Of a stretch of DNA of 64,000 nucleotides, positions 33,869 through 45,775 are shown one piece after another. The position numbers and the translations under genes are program-made. The first letter of the stretch is position 1. Each line of letters opens with the position of its first letter. The notes beneath the pieces were generated by a model that did not search any database, was not told the DNA's origin, and saw only the letters and a list, made by a program, of their open reading frames with translations. The stretch comes from Zanthoxylum bungeanum (Eukaryota; Streptophyta; Magnoliopsida; Sapindales; Rutaceae): positions 1 to 64,000 of the forward strand of contig SKCR01047776.1 in NCBI GenBank assembly GCA_019454045.1. The letters run 5' to 3'.

Positions 33869-34083
33869 GTTGACTAAAGCTTATTGGCCTTCTCGCCTTT
33901 CCCTTCTCAACTGCCTGATGGTTCTTTCAATTACCGAGTCAAGCGGTCGGAGTTCAAAGCTTCAGGTTCGTCTCATGTAGTTTTTGAGAACCTGAAACAC
34001 AAGAAAACAACAATAATAAGTAAAAAGAAAATTAGATACAAGTAACGAATCTAACCTCAAAAGTATAGTGAAAGATAAATAAG

Positions 34084-34101
34084 TCCCCGGCAACGGCGCC
34101 A
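34084..34101 (-). promoter_or_regulatory. Athila-2 primer-binding site, tRNA-Asp
   Basis: Plus-strand TCCCCGGCAACGGCGCCA equals the 3' end of plant tRNA-Asp, so the element RNA is complementary to it. tRNA-Asp priming is characteristic of Athila (established knowledge). It is separated from the 5' LTR by AAAACT. Confidence 0.9.
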
Positions 34102-34107
34102 AAAACT

Positions 34108-36222
34108 TGACCGGTGCGTAATCACACGCGTATAAAGCAAGCGCACGTATCGTTCAAGTAGTATAAAAAGTATCGATCCCACGAGGACTTAAAACCTTTG
34201 CTATTAATTTTTATGAGGTCAAATGTTTACAAGTATCTAATAGATTGATTGTTTGATTGGGTGGTGACTTTAAAACTTAAAAACAATAAATAAAATTTCT
34301 TGAAAGTAGATTGAAGAAAATTCAATTTATAAAACTATCCAGGGTTGTGAATCCTTACAATATCTATTAAAGATGAAGTGGTTATCTTACAGTTGGGTAA
34401 TATATTAAATTATTAACCTGGAACACTAAATTATGTAAAAGCCTCTTCCGATGGTCGATTACAAATACCCAATATAACCCAATTGAACAATATGTCTTTG
34501 TCAACCAAATTACTTGGATTCATTAAGTTTAAGTTCCAATTATGGCTACCCCCCCGCCCGACAGGTATATTCCTATCCTATAAGGAAATCTATTAAAGGG
34601 TAATTTATCCTCAAGAAAGATCGTGGGCTATTGAGTTATAAGGTCTTTAACCTAAAATCCATTTTCCAAGTTCAATTTAAGTTTACCTAATCAATTTTAT
34701 TAATGGCCAGTTAAAAAAAGTATTAAGATTAAGACTCAATAAATAAACATTTATATTACCCAAGCTATAATCTAACCCCTATAAACCGGTGATATTGGAT
34801 TTCATCACAACCTCAGATAACTGGCTTAGTTACGACACATATTTACGGGTAGTAAAAATTTAAATAAAATAAGACATAAAGTAAAATACTGAAAATTAAA
34901 TACTGAAAAGTAAATTGCTGAAAAGTAAAAAAAAAAAGAAAAAAGTAAAAGTAAAAAGTAAAAAAAAAAAGAAGTAAATTACTGAAAGTAAATTGCTGAA
35001 AATTAAATACTGAAAAGTAAATTACTGAAATTAAATAAAGTAAAAGTACAATAAAAGAAAATGCTGGGGTTAGAGGATCAACTTTTATTACTAGTATTTT
35101 AGATATCTCCCTTAATATAATATATTAACTTTACGTGATAATTACCAACCAGCCATAAAGGCGGTATCCTGATTAAGTCAAATTAATAATTAATTACCAA
35201 CCGACCAACCAGGCGGTATCCATACTTAGTCAGGTTAAAACCAATTTATAATTAATTACCAACCGGCCAATATAGTGATATCCTCATTAAGTCAAGTTTT
35301 AAATAGTTTATATATTATAATTAAAGGAGATTAATCTAAATAGCAATAATAAAAGTTTTACATTTCACCCCAGCAAAGGGGAATTACCTCATCATTGCTT
35401 GAAAAAAAAAACTGCAAAAGTAAAGAAAGGAAAGGATTGTGCGTAAAAGTAAATTGCGGAAAGTAAAAACTGAAAAATAAAGAAAAGAAAGTGCGAAAGC
35501 GGAAATTAATTTTTGAAAGCTGTAAATAAACAAACAAGATACAATATTCTTATTTATTCTTTAGGAATTTCAAAGAATAAAGAATGAATTTTACAAATGA
35601 AATGGCTTGGTATTTATAGGCAAAATTTTGCCTCCATCAAATTCTCCACCAAATCCATTATTATTTCTCCACTAATTACTCTCCACCAAATCCATTATTA
35701 ATTGCTCACTAATTGCTTATCATGTTTGGTGATGATTTGATAAATTTATTTTTTATTTATTAATTTATTTATTTGCTTTGAAAATGACTTTAATAATTAC
35801 ACACAACACACTTCTAGATTTTCATCAATTTCGGTCATGAAATCTTCAGAATTCGAAAATTTTTTGTCTTTCTTTCAAAGTTATAGATCTTTGAGTCTTC
35901 TTTAATCTGGCACTTGAATCAACTCAATTTGATATCGGAGTAAAACGTTATGCTCCACATACGACAGATGTGCAAATCTGGAATTTCCAAAACTGCACTT
36001 TGTCAAAAACGCCCTTTCAAGTTTCCAATCTCCAAAATTAAAATATCAAGTCCAATAATTGCCCTTATTTGACCCATATTTCATCCTAAACGATTTCATT
36101 GAGACTCGATATTATTTTATCTGCAAAATAAACTAAAACACATCAAAACGTTCATCAAACCCGATAAACTAAACAATATTAAGTAAAGAGACGGTAAATA
36201 TTGATATATTTTCCGCTCATCA
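34108..36222 (-). repeat. Athila-2 5' LTR
   Basis: About 2.1 kb, paired with 26827-28969. Minus-strand TATA box (TATAAATA) at 35611-35618. Differences from the other LTR are scattered substitutions and short indels, many in A or T runs. Confidence 0.9.
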
Positions 36223-36227
36223 CGCCT
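36223..36227. repeat. Target-site duplication CGCCT (right) of Athila-2
   Basis: Matches 26822-26826. Confidence 0.9.
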
Positions 36228-36704
36228 CGAGACAGCTTTGTTTTCGTACCCCTACGGATGGTGTCCTTTTTGGGTCAATATCAGGTTTGGATTCCGAAAG
36301 GATATGGACTCTAGATGTATCTGGTGATTTGACCTACCCTACGGTGAAACTTCACTAGTTAAGTCCAAGGGTTCCGAAATAATGGGTCAAACTCACAAGG
36401 AATGATTAAGTTATTAATCAAAGCTTCCTTGATCAAAATAACATTTGTTGCTTAATATAGGAATAAGAATTATTTCAGATATATTAATCAATTGAGAATG
36501 TCTCAGTCTATCATGCGAATACTTGACCTACCCTACGACGGCACTTATTTTTGGGATGATAGATAACTATGGCATAATAATTCTTTTAGGTTTCTAATTC
36601 ATTATACATTGATCATGCATCATGTTTAATTTTATGCCTAAATATTTGACAATTTTAATATGCGATGAATGAATGTTGAATGCGCGTTTATTATTTTTTC
36701 ATCC
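36228..36704 (+). other. Copia A leader before gag
   Basis: About 480 bp with no ORF of note. Contains two TTTGACCTACCCTACG / CTTGACCTACCCTACG repeats about 195 bp apart (near 36330 and 36521). It leads into the gag ATG at 36705. Confidence 0.55.
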
Positions 36705-38057
36705 ATGGCATCTGCAATTATCTCAATTCTCAAACAACAAGAAAAATTAACTGGGGATAATTATGTTAAATGGAAAAGTGACATGAATGCTATTTTGGTC
36801 TACGAAGACCTTAAATTTGTCCTAATGGAGGAATGTCCTCTTGAACCAGCACAAAATATTGGCAGAGCTGCACGTAATGCCTATAATAATTGGATTAAAG
36901 CTGATGAGAAAGCTCATAGCTATTTGATAGAATCCATGTCTGAGGTTCTTGCTGCACAACATGAGCCTATGGCGACAGCATTAATGATTATGCAGTCATT
37001 ACAGAACATGTTTGGGCAACCTTCACACCGGCAACAACATGAGGCAATAGTCTCTGTATTGGCCGCTAGAATGAAGGAAGACACATCAGTCCGAGACCAT
37101 GTGTTAAGGATGATGTCTCATCTTAATATGGTTGAAACCTATAGTGCATGTATCAATGTGCAAAGCTAGGTGACAATGATCATGGAAACCCTTCCGAAGA
37201 GTTTCATGCAGTTTAAAAGCAACTACTCTATGAATAAGTTGACTTTTACGTTGACTGAACTGCTAAATGAGCTCACCAATTACGAGTCCATTATGAAATG
37301 CCCTCGTAGATCTAATGCCGAGGAAAATATTATCGAATATTCTAAATCTGCAAAGAAGAAGAATAAAGGAAATTGGAAGGCAAAGGCAAAACCAATGAAA
37401 AAGAAGAGCAACAAAGTCTATAAAGGAACCCATGCCAAAGGAAAATGTTTCCATTGTGAACAACAAGGACATTGGAAAAGGAATCGTCTGAAATACCTTG
37501 CCGATCTTAAAGAGAAGAAGAATACAAGTAAATACGATTTACTTGTCATTGAGTCTCTTTTGGTGGAAGATGATAAATCCATATGGATTGTTGATTCTGG
37601 TGCCACTAACCATGTTTGTTGTTCTTTGCTGTTACTTGACTCATAGAGGGACCTTGCTGAAGGTAGTTTTACCATAAGAGTTGGGACAGGGGATGCTGTT
37701 TCAGCAAAAGTAGCGGGTGTTTCAAATTTGAATTTTATTAAGAGTTATTTATGTTTGAATGGTGTGCTATATGTTCCTGGTTTTCAGAAGAATTTGATTT
37801 CTGTAACAAAACTTATGGAATATGGTTTTTCTATTTCATTTAATAATAAGTCAGTTATTATTAGTAGAAATGGATTAAATATATACATGGGAAACTCTGA
37901 AAATAATCTATATATATTAAGGCCATTAATGCATGAATCACTACTTAATACTGAAATGTTTAAGATTGAAATATCTAAAACTAAAGGCAAAAGATTTCTC
38001 ATGATGATACCTATTTATGGCACCTTAGACTTGGTCACATTAACCTTGACTGGATAG
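36705..38057 (+). pseudogene. Copia A gag and protease, with in-frame TAG stops
   Basis: The likely start is the ATG at 36705 (MASAIISILKQQEKLTGDNY), chosen because copia Gag proteins begin just before L-x-G-x-N-Y-x-x-W. One frame runs to 38057, interrupted by TAG at 37167 and 37644. It shows the UBN2-type capsid (YVKWKSDMNAILV), a zinc knuckle at 37445-37486 (CFHCEQQGHWKRNR, last Cys replaced by Arg), and the protease loop WIVDSGATNHVC near 37590 with catalytic Asp intact. Then come VLYVPGFQKNLISV and KGKRF before integrase. Few defects, so a relatively young gene, but not functional as read. Confidence 0.85.
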
Positions 38058-38697
38058 ATAGACTAATTAAAAACGAAGTTTTAAATCAGTTAAAACTTGG
38101 TGCTTTACCAGTCTGCGAATCCTGTCTAGAAGGAAAAATGACCAAGAGACCTTTTACTGGAAAAAGGATAAGAGCCAAAGAAACACTTGAGCTAATACAT
38201 TCAGACATTTACAGACAGATGAATGTAAAAGCCCGAGGTGGTTACGAATACTTCGTCACTTTTATTGACGATTATTCTAGATATGGGTATGTTTACCTAA
38301 TGCAGCACAAGTCATATACATTTGAAACGTTCAAAGAGTATCGTGCTGAGGTTGAAAACTAGTTAGGTTAAAGCATCCAAATTCTACGATCATATCATGG
38401 AGGAGAATACCTTGATAGAGATTTCAAGGAATTCTTAGTTGAGCATGGAATTATTTCACAGCTCACAGCACCTGGAACACCACAATAAAATAGTGTTGCA
38501 GAAAGAAGAAATCGGACCCTACAAGACATGATGAGATTAATGTTTAGTTATATCACTCTACCTAGTTCATTCTGGGGGTATGCATTGCAAACTGTAATGT
38601 ATATCATGAATGTAGTTCCTTATAAGTCTGTTTCTAAGACTCCCTTAGAGTTGTGGAATGGTCGTAAAGCTAGTTTGCGATATTTCTGCATATAGGG
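38020..38697 (+). pseudogene. Copia A integrase, degenerate
   Basis: In a shifted frame: WHLRLGHINLDWIDRL (pre-integrase zinc domain) and CESCLEGKMTKRPF, then ELIHSDIYRQMN (first catalytic Asp), YFVTFIDDYSRYGYVYLM, ILRSYHGGEYLDRDFKEFL (the second Asp, usually in RSD, is now Tyr) and AERRNRTLQDMMRLM (catalytic Glu kept). Stops occur after AEVEN and within PQxNSVAE. Integrase lies upstream of reverse transcriptase, which defines the copia order. Confidence 0.85.
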
Positions 38698-39830
38698 GTG
38701 TCGGCACATGTGCTAAAGAGCAAGACTACTAAGTCGGAACCACGTTCACATGTGTGCCCATTTGTAGGCTATCCTAAGGAAACTAGGGGTGAATTCTTTT
38801 ATAGTCCAGAAGATAATAAAGTATTTGTGTCGATAAATGCTACATTTCTTGAGGAGGACTATATGAGAGAGTTCAAACCTCAAAGTAAAGTGTTACTTGA
38901 GGAGTTACTTTTTGGTACGACAAGTACACCATTGTCAAATATTGACAAAGGCATAACACCTTTTACATCTAAAAGTTGGATGCAACTTTATCAGGATACC
39001 AGACCTCCTAGACGTAGTGGGAGGGTTGTGAGACAACCTGAACGCTATTGAGGAAATGGTGAGGTGCAAGTTATTGCATCTTGTGATGGTATTGATGATC
39101 CATTGACCTATCGTAGTGCAATGGAAGATATTGATAAAGAGGAATGGCTCAAAGCCATGAACATTGAGATGGAGTCTATATACCCTAACTCAGTCTGGGA
39201 AATTGTAGACCAACCTGATGGGGGTAAAACCCATAGGTTTCAATTAGATTTACAAGAGAAAAAGAGGAATATATGGGAAAGTACAGACTTTCAAGGCTAG
39301 GCTAGTGGCAAAGGGTTATACCCAGAAAAAATGGAGTTGACTATGAAGAAATTTTCTCGCCAGTAGCCATGCTTAAATCCATCAGGATTATTCTTTCCAT
39401 TGCCGCATATTATGACTATGAGATTTGGCAAATGGACGTCAAGACTACATTCTTGAATGCCAATCTTGATGAGAGTATCTATATGGTACAACCAGAGGGG
39501 TTCATTACCCAAGGTCAAGAGCAAAAAGTTTACAAGTTGCAAATGTACATTTATGGACTTAAGCAAACATCTAGATCTTGGAACATAAGATTTGATACTA
39601 CGATCAAGTCTTATAACTTTGAGCAGAATATCAATGAGCTTTGTGTCTACAAGCGCATCATTGATGGGAAGGTGGTTTTCCTTGTTTTATACGTTGATGA
39701 TATTTTACTTAATGAGAATTATATAAAGATATTATCAGACGTGAAAATCTGGCTAGCTAACCAATTCCAAATGAAATATTTGGGAGAGGCAAGTTATATA
39801 CATGGGATCTAGATCATTTAGGATCGCAAG
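38698..39830 (+). pseudogene. Copia A reverse transcriptase, degenerate
   Basis: After a linker with CPFVGYPKETRGEFFYSPED and SGRVVRQPERY, the RT begins with EEWLKAMNIEMESIYPNSVW. A broken region near 39250-39360 (ARLVAKGYTQK, VDYEEIFSPVA in alternating frames) follows. The 39369-39812 frame then has YEIWQMDVKTTFLNANLDES, YGLKQTSRSWN and the catalytic box LVLYVDDILL with both Asp residues, ending WLANQFQMKYLGEA. Copies element RNA to DNA in virus-like particles. At least two frameshifts. Confidence 0.87.
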
Positions 39831-39984
39831 AAATGACTGTTAACAATGTTTCAAGCAACCTATATCGAACAAGATTCTTGTACGATTTGGTATGCAGAAT
39901 TCTAAGAAAGGTAATTTACCTTTCAGGCATAAAATTCATTTGTCTAAGGAACAGTCTCCTAAGACACCTCAAGGAGTTGAGGAG

Positions 39985-40113
39985 ATGAGACATATACAAT
40001 ATGCTTCAGCAGTTGGAAGTCTTATGTATGTTATGTTATGCACGAGACCGGACATCTGTTTTGCGGTGGGAGTGGTCAGTAGGTTTCAATCCAAACCAGG
40101 ATTAGATCATTGG
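39985..40113 (+). pseudogene. Copia A RNase H, 5' part only
   Basis: YASAVGSLMYVMLCTRPDIC and GLDHW mark the connection/RNase H start of copia polyproteins. The reading ends at the DHW codons because the Tat-type LTR begins at 40114. Confidence 0.85.
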
Positions 40114-41885
40114 TGTAGACATTGCATTTTTTGCATGAGCCCGATGATGAGCCTCATATGGAGGCACTACCTGAAAAGTTGCGGAAATTGTGAAAAACGA
40201 ATGCCGAAAGGAAGGAAAACCTCCAAAATTAGCCCCTCAACAGATTTGGACTCACTAGCCAGCCTCAGATTTACTCAGTCAACTTCTGCATCAAATCGTA
40301 GCCTCAGACACGCATTTTCCCCTACTTCGGACCTCCCATGCAGCCCATGCAATCGGCCCATGCAATCCACGCGGCCCAAAACCCATGCACGCCCAAATCC
40401 CCTCATCAAATCACTTGCCAAACTTAGCACAAATTTGAAATCCCCTTCTTGCCAAATATGCAAGATCCTATACCTAAATTTGAAAGGATTCTCACTTCCT
40501 AATATAAATGATTTGAGTTTCCCTTATAATTCTCTTAAGCACCTTATATGGAAAGAAAAATCTTGACACAGAAGGGAGGAGAGTGGCAGCAACTTAGAAG
40601 AAAAAACCCTAGGAGGCAGCGGCTATAAAAAGAGAACAAAAAGAAAGGGAAGGGGACCGGCTTTGTAAAAAAAAAACAAGAAAAAACGAAAAACAGAGAG
40701 GGAAAAAAACCAGAAAAAAAAACCCCAATATGTAAAGGCGTGAAGCAGAAACAGTGAAACAACAAACCAAAAATAGCAAAACGTGAACCAGAAACAGCAA
40801 ACAGCGAACCAGAAACAGTAACCAGCAACCAAAAACAACGAATCGGTAACCAGAAACAGCAACTAGCAAACCTTGAAACCAAGCTTTGATCCTTCCGGCA
40901 ACGGCTTAACGCACTTCCGAGAAAGGAACTTAAAAGGTAAGACCTGAGGGCACCCTTACCATATTTATTTTATAGTTCTGGACGCTGCGTGCCGAGCTGG
41001 ACATGAAATACGTCTAGCCAGGTATGCGAAGCCCTACATAAAGAATGGCCAAATCTCTTGTCATTTTTTCTTCTTTGGCATTTTATTATTTATCTTTTTA
41101 TTTATTTATCGTTATTTTATTATTTCACATTTATTTTGTTTGTTCATGTTGATGATTATCCGTATATGCATGGTTATATTTTTTATGTCCATTTACATTG
41201 CATTGATGATCATGTGTGCTATTATCCCTCGCGGTATATCGGATGGAAACCCAGACATAAATCCCGTAGCCGAATCCGAATGGACGGTAGTACAGTTTAT
41301 ACTTGGGATACAACTCCACGTGCCACTCGGGAAATACTCATATATGCGTGATTGACCCCCCTTTTTGTTTGTCGTTTATCTTAATGAATCATTTGCTTTT
41401 GAATTGTTTCCTTTATGTTATGATCATTATTATTTCCATAGCCCATCACGCACGACTGTTTATTATTGACATTTATTATTGACGATTTTCCTGTTTTTGG
41501 TTGTTTATTATAATTATCATTATCTCATCCCATATTTCTTAATTTAATATGCTTTTGGAATCACATTATTGTGATTATTATTTTGGGTATGTTATTATAT
41601 TTTTTATTCACTTTTATGCATGAATTGCATTAAGACTTGACTATACCATTGTGTGAACTCGTATATTATACTGACATAAGTAAGGGACCATTCTGAACCC
41701 AACGGATTTAGGTCTTCCATTGCGAGGGGTGAGTGCGGCCTTAAATCTTTCCCAGTTCACTCTGGGTGGCGACTCCTTCATTCTCCGGTTTAGTCCCCCG
41801 CGGGCTAATCAGTACTATCTACGGGATGCGAGCCCAACAATGTCATGGTCGCCGAACATCATAGGCACCCTACTTCACTCCTACA
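40114..41885 (+). repeat. 5' LTR of the Tat/Ogre-type element
   Basis: The first base follows the interrupted copia A RNase H codons; ends are TGTAG and CTACA, a perfect 5-bp inverted repeat, and the primer site follows two bases later. It contains an A-rich stretch with CCAGAAACAGYAA repeats at about 40740-40870, a possible TATA box (GCTATAAAAAG) at 40622-40632 and a block similar to 26315-26422. No second LTR in the window, so the left limit rests on the TG and the coding break. Confidence 0.75.
40740..40870 (+). repeat. CCAGAAACAGYAA imperfect tandem repeat
   Basis: Five or more units of about 16-30 bp (ACCAGAAACAGCAA, GAACCAGAAACAGTAACC) downstream of the likely TATA box, hence probably in the transcribed leader. 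Confidence 0.7.
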
Positions 41886-41887
41886 GA

Positions 41888-41905
41888 TGGCGACTCCAAT
41901 GGGGA
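41888..41905 (+). promoter_or_regulatory. Primer-binding site, tRNA-Arg type
   Basis: TGGCGACTCCAATGGGGA two bases after the LTR; the form typical of Ogre/Tat elements, which prime with tRNA-Arg. Confidence 0.75.
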
Positions 41906-43032
41906 TGGAGAATCGGCCCCGAATCAATACTTGTAGTTAACCAAGTCTCATATATTTTGCATACCCTTCTTACCCCCGATGGCGTCATGTATCGTGAAGT
42001 CGCTTTCACTCAAGGCGGCGGATCGTTATGTGATGATAACCATCACTCACTGGCACCTACCCTAGGGTATAAAAAAGGCATGCTCACTTGGTTGCTCGGT
42101 CTCTTGAGTGGGGAGACCTCGTTGTGTGAAACCCTTCACCGATGAGAGCCTTGCCCATACCCTTTTAAACTTACATATGAACCATAGTTATGTGTCCTTT
42201 AGAAGCTACCCTTCATGCTTGTGTTTGGGCCCATTATCATTTGGATCCATTTGGGCTTCTCGTCATAGGATACGAACTTGTTGGGCCACTTAAACTGGGA
42301 CGAGTTTGTATCTTATGATGATTGGGCCAAAAGTTTTCAAAGTGATGATAGACCACCTTGTGTTTTGGCCCCATATCATTTGAAGTTATTTAACCACCTT
42401 ATCGCAAAAGTGTAAACCTGTTGGGCCTTTTCAACTGGGACAAGTTTACACCTCGCGATAATCTGATTGAACGCTTTAAAATGATAACGGGCCAACTTGA
42501 ATGAAAACCTTGATGGGCTTAGAAGGTCCAAACATGATCTGAATATGCCAGATGCATGAGTCCGATATCCGCACTGGCTTTCATCCAGTAAGGGTACACC
42601 TTATTATGACATATTTGTATACTTTTGGATACCTCCAAGTCCATCTCTGCCACAACCGTGATTACCGAGGGCCCAATTCTTCGTTTCTAGGCAATGGCAC
42701 GATCCCCATAATAGGCTTAGTCAATCATGTAAATGGGTGGTCTTTGTTCTTTACTTATGAAAATGGACTGAGGTAGCCAAGGTTCACCCCTGTAATGTAG
42801 GAGAGAACGATTTTATGTATCCCACATTGGTGTATAAAATGAGTCATACCTATGGCAGAAATGGACTTACCACGGGTGTGGAAGGAATAAGGTCGGAAGG
42901 GTATATGTTATTTTGATAACCACATGCATCGCATGCATACACTCATTATGCTGACCCATTGTCTTAAAAGCCATCATAGATATCCATTGGGTTAGAGAAG
43001 AAGGAAGACATGTCAAGAAGAGGTTAGCAAGC
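41906..43032 (+). other. Tat-type leader between primer site and gag
   Basis: 1.1 kb without a convincing ORF. Contains an approximately 140-bp imperfect tandem duplication (about 42220-42360 and 42360-42500), each unit holding one of the hairpins annotated separately. Confidence 0.6.
42263..42460 (+). other. Pair of paralogous RNA hairpins with conserved 20-nt loop
   Basis: Hairpin 1: 42263-42280 pairs with 42301-42318, 18 bp with three G-U pairs and no mismatch. Hairpin 2: 42400-42420 pairs with 42441-42460 with three mismatches and one bulge. Both loops are exactly 20 nt and nearly identical (TTGGGCC ... AACTGGGA) although the outer stems differ. G-U pairs point to RNA rather than DNA structure; a packaging or dimerisation role is possible because of the position between primer site and gag. 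Confidence 0.7.
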
Positions 43033-44250
43033 ATGGATGCATCAGGCAGTGAAGGTTCCCACATGGATCAATTGAAGTCAAACATCACCAAAATGACCGA
43101 ACAACTACAAGCTTTGACCAATGCTGTGGCCAATCTGACAGTACCCCGTACAGTGGGAACAGAAAATAACGAGGATAGAAAGCATGAGGAGCCACCGAAT
43201 AAGATGAGTGAAGAAATCCCTATTTTTGATGATGATATAGCTAAGTATGTCGTGGGAAGGATAGTCGGGCCTCAGGCAGAGTTACAGAAACTCAGAGAAC
43301 AAATAGAGTCAGTTGCCCGCAATATGAAAGGAAAACATGAAGTTCTATTAGACTATGATGCAATGACTTTCGAAGAACATCTGCCTCCCCAGTTTAAGAT
43401 GTCTGACATGGCCAAGTTCAACGAAAACAGAGATCCTAGGGTCCATCTCTGATAATATATTTCGGTGATGTGTTCAGTAGGTTTGTCGAAGCGCCAGGTT
43501 CAAAAGATGTTCAGGATGTCACTGGAAGGGGCGCCCGTAGTATGGTATCATGGCCTGGAGAGAAAGGTCACGGATGACTGGAGGGCATTAGCGGAGGCTT
43601 TTCTGAACCAATATGTCCCGGATTATATGGATCGCTGGAGAAGCCAGCTCTTGAAGATGCAGACACGACCCTCAGAGAAAGACCATATTAAGATGATCAT
43701 TAAGGGCACCAAGCCCTCCATTTATAACAAGTTGAGAAGGATGACCTCCATGATTAGCGACTTTCGATAGTTAAGAGAAATTGTCATGGATATCGAGGAA
43801 GAGGAAGCCAAGAACAGAATGTTTTACGGCCATAATAAAAAGACCATTGGGGGCCTTCAGGGACCAAGCTCGCTCCTGCTGAGGTCGTCGCCATCAGAAA
43901 ATGGTGATTCTCTAATTTTGGTAGACCTTTGTCAAAAGTGTTTGAAAAGCTGAAGAGACAAGGACTCCTAAAACCCTGAAAACCTGAACCACTTCCAAAC
44001 TCTCTTCCACGCCACCTCGACCTAAACCTATAATGTCACTACCATCAGCAGAAAGGCCACGAAACTAACAACTACACCCGCCTTAGGCATGAGATCCAAG
44101 ACCTCATTGACACCTATAAGATATCCGACCCGGAAAAAGAACAACCCAACACACACGGAAGCCCTTTACCCAACGACCACTCCATTCCACCACCCACCTA
44201 CATGATCAACTTCGGCCTACTTGAAAGCTTTGTCCTCCAAACTCTCAACC
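43033..44250 (+). pseudogene. Tat-type gag, frameshifted
   Basis: Starts MDASGSEGSHMDQLKSNITK at 43033, with a coiled-coil-like KMTEQLQALTNAVANL segment, to a stop at 43450. The capsid continues at 43465-43770 with FRMSLEGAPVVWYHGLERKV and ALAEAFLNQYVPDYMDRW. After more breaks, CHYHQQKGHETNNYTRLRHE near 44035-44100 is the Tat/Ogre zinc-like motif CxFHxxxGHxTxxC with the last Cys replaced by Tyr, followed by IQDLIDT. Packages element RNA. A deletion between DPRVHL and the 43465 frame is likely. Confidence 0.82.
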
Positions 44251-44547
44251 ACCAAGCTTCTTGCATGGGGATATGGATAGCAGCAGTGAAGATGAAATAG
44301 AGCAGGGGAGAGATTTCTGGGAAAAATTCTCGAGTAGTGACGAAGATGAGGTAAATGGGATGACTCTCAGTGGACATTTTTACAGTGATGTAACAGATAA
44401 AGGAAAAGAAGTGCTAACATAAGGCCGAGAGGTGACAGAGAATATAGAAAACACCGAGGGGGTACTGTGTTGCATCAATTGAAGAAGACACGTACACATG
44501 TGAGCAAATGAGAGTTATTATGCGCCTTTCAAGAGCATAGGTGTGCC

Positions 44548-45775
44548 ATGGTAGAAGCTCTGAGCAAGATAATGGTACCTGAAGATGCAAACCCGACAAT
44601 ATTAATAGGATCGGTACAGAAAGAGGGTAGACAGATGATAACATTCTCTGAAAAGGAGCTCCCGATGGAGGGGAGGAATCACAACAAGCTGCTATTCATA
44701 AAAGCAGAAGTAAGAGGTAAGAAGACATCTTGTGTGATGGTGGATGATGGATCATCTATCAATGTTTGTCCTTTGAAGATTCTGTCAAGGTTGGGTATGC
44801 GGAAAATAGATTTATGCCCCTCCAGCATGACTATCAAGGCATATGACGATAGTAAATAGGGAGTCGAAGGTAATTTCATCGCAGTAGTCAAAGTGGGCTT
44901 GATAGAAGACGAGGTGGAGTTCACAGTGCTTGATATCCCAGCTACATTTTCTCTGTTATTGGGGAGGCCATGGTTTCATAGACTTGGGGGCGTGCCATCC
45001 ACTTTGCATTAGGTTATTGAGTTCCTGCATGGTGAGGAAGTTGTCACCATCAGGGATGAAGTATACAATGTTATGGCTGCTTTAGACATATAGCCTTTCA
45101 CAAGGCTCCAAGTGGCGGCAAACTTCGAAGAATGGGTGGACCCTAAAGTGGCTAGAATCATGGAAATAATGAAATATGAACCGGGCACAGGTTTCAGTGC
45201 TAGAGGCCAGGGAATAAGAGCACTGCCAAATTTCAAGGGGCGGACCACTGAGAGAGGATTGGGGTATGAATCTGATGGGAAGAATCTGAAGACCAAGAAG
45301 AAAGGGATGAAGCTGATGGAATACTTTGTGAAAGCCACAAGATAACAAGGAGAGCCTGAACCCATAGAAGTCAATGGGATCATAGTACCAGGATTCGAAA
45401 TCTTCAAGGATGTGATGGGCACAGAACCACAAGCAGAGGAAGTTGCAAAAGAGGAAGATAAATGGGAAGAAGAACTACTGTAGTTGGAGAATTTGACGGT
45501 CAAAGAAAGCAAGGAGACGGAAGAAGACAAGACTGCAAATTACGAAGATGTTTATTTTCCTGACCTATTTGATTATAATCCTGCATTTATTAATAATAAA
45601 GACATTGATTTTGCTTACTTGTTCGAGTCTTTTCCTGTTAGTCTGCATCATAAAATGCATGAAATGAGCATATTTGACATTGACTCAACAAAGACAAATG
45701 CATTTAATCTTGGTACATGTGAAAACCCCAAGGAAATTTCAATTGCAAGTGAGGTTACCTCTGATGAGCGGAAAT
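44548..45775 (+). pseudogene. Tat-type protease and linker, interrupted
   Basis: 44548-44857 contains CVMVDDGSSINVCPLKILSR, the Tat protease loop (D-D/N-G-S-S/A). It continues after a TAG at 44857 with FTVLDIPATFSLLLGRPWFH. Downstream, the linker shows GTGFSARGQGI and GRTTERGLGYES (glycine-rich, G-patch-like text usual in Tat Gag-Pol between protease and RT) and an acidic region with NPAFINNKDIDFAYLF. In-frame TAG and TAA stops occur near 45000, 45091, 45343, 45481 and 45775. Confidence 0.78.

Larger units (their letters stand above)
26827..36222 (-). mobile_element. Athila-2: LOG-carrying Athila-like element lacking RT and integrase core
   Basis: A minus-strand element of about 9.4 kb with LTRs 34108-36222 (5') and 26827-28969 (3'), CGCCT target duplication, intact tRNA-Asp primer site and polypurine tract. 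It encodes gag, protease, the integrase C-terminal domain, the start of the accessory ORF and a LOG-family gene. Compared with Athila-1, a block equal to about 17345-19990 (reverse transcriptase, RNase H and most of integrase) is missing at a junction near 31740-31755. A second gap near 31020-31030 removes most of the accessory ORF. It is a deletion derivative that would depend on another element for mobility. Confidence 0.9.
11338..40113 (+). mobile_element. Ty1/copia element A, split by two Athila-like insertions and cut by a Tat element
   Basis: The element is in three pieces: 11338-11864, 24393-26821 and 36228-40113. It begins TGTTGGGATTTATGTCC, a typical copia LTR start, preceded by CATGC. 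Removing each Athila-like element with one copy of its target duplication joins the flanks without loss. The last piece encodes gag, protease, integrase, reverse transcriptase and part of RNase H in the copia order (integrase before reverse transcriptase). It ends inside RNase H at 40113, where the Tat-type LTR starts. The 3' part would lie beyond the window. I could not place the LTR end or the primer site. Confidence 0.75.

Noticed and set aside
34084..34101. Possible tRNA gene end (matches tRNA-Asp 3' sequence)
   Set aside because: Only 18 bases match and they sit at the LTR edge, so it is a primer-binding site.
40544..40882. Phe-rich, membrane-like minus-strand ORFs
   Set aside because: Antisense of an A-rich repetitive LTR stretch; three frames look alike, so composition drives it.
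41058..41355. Overlapping Phe/Tyr-rich ORFs
   Set aside because: AT-rich LTR sequence in more than one frame, no conserved motif.
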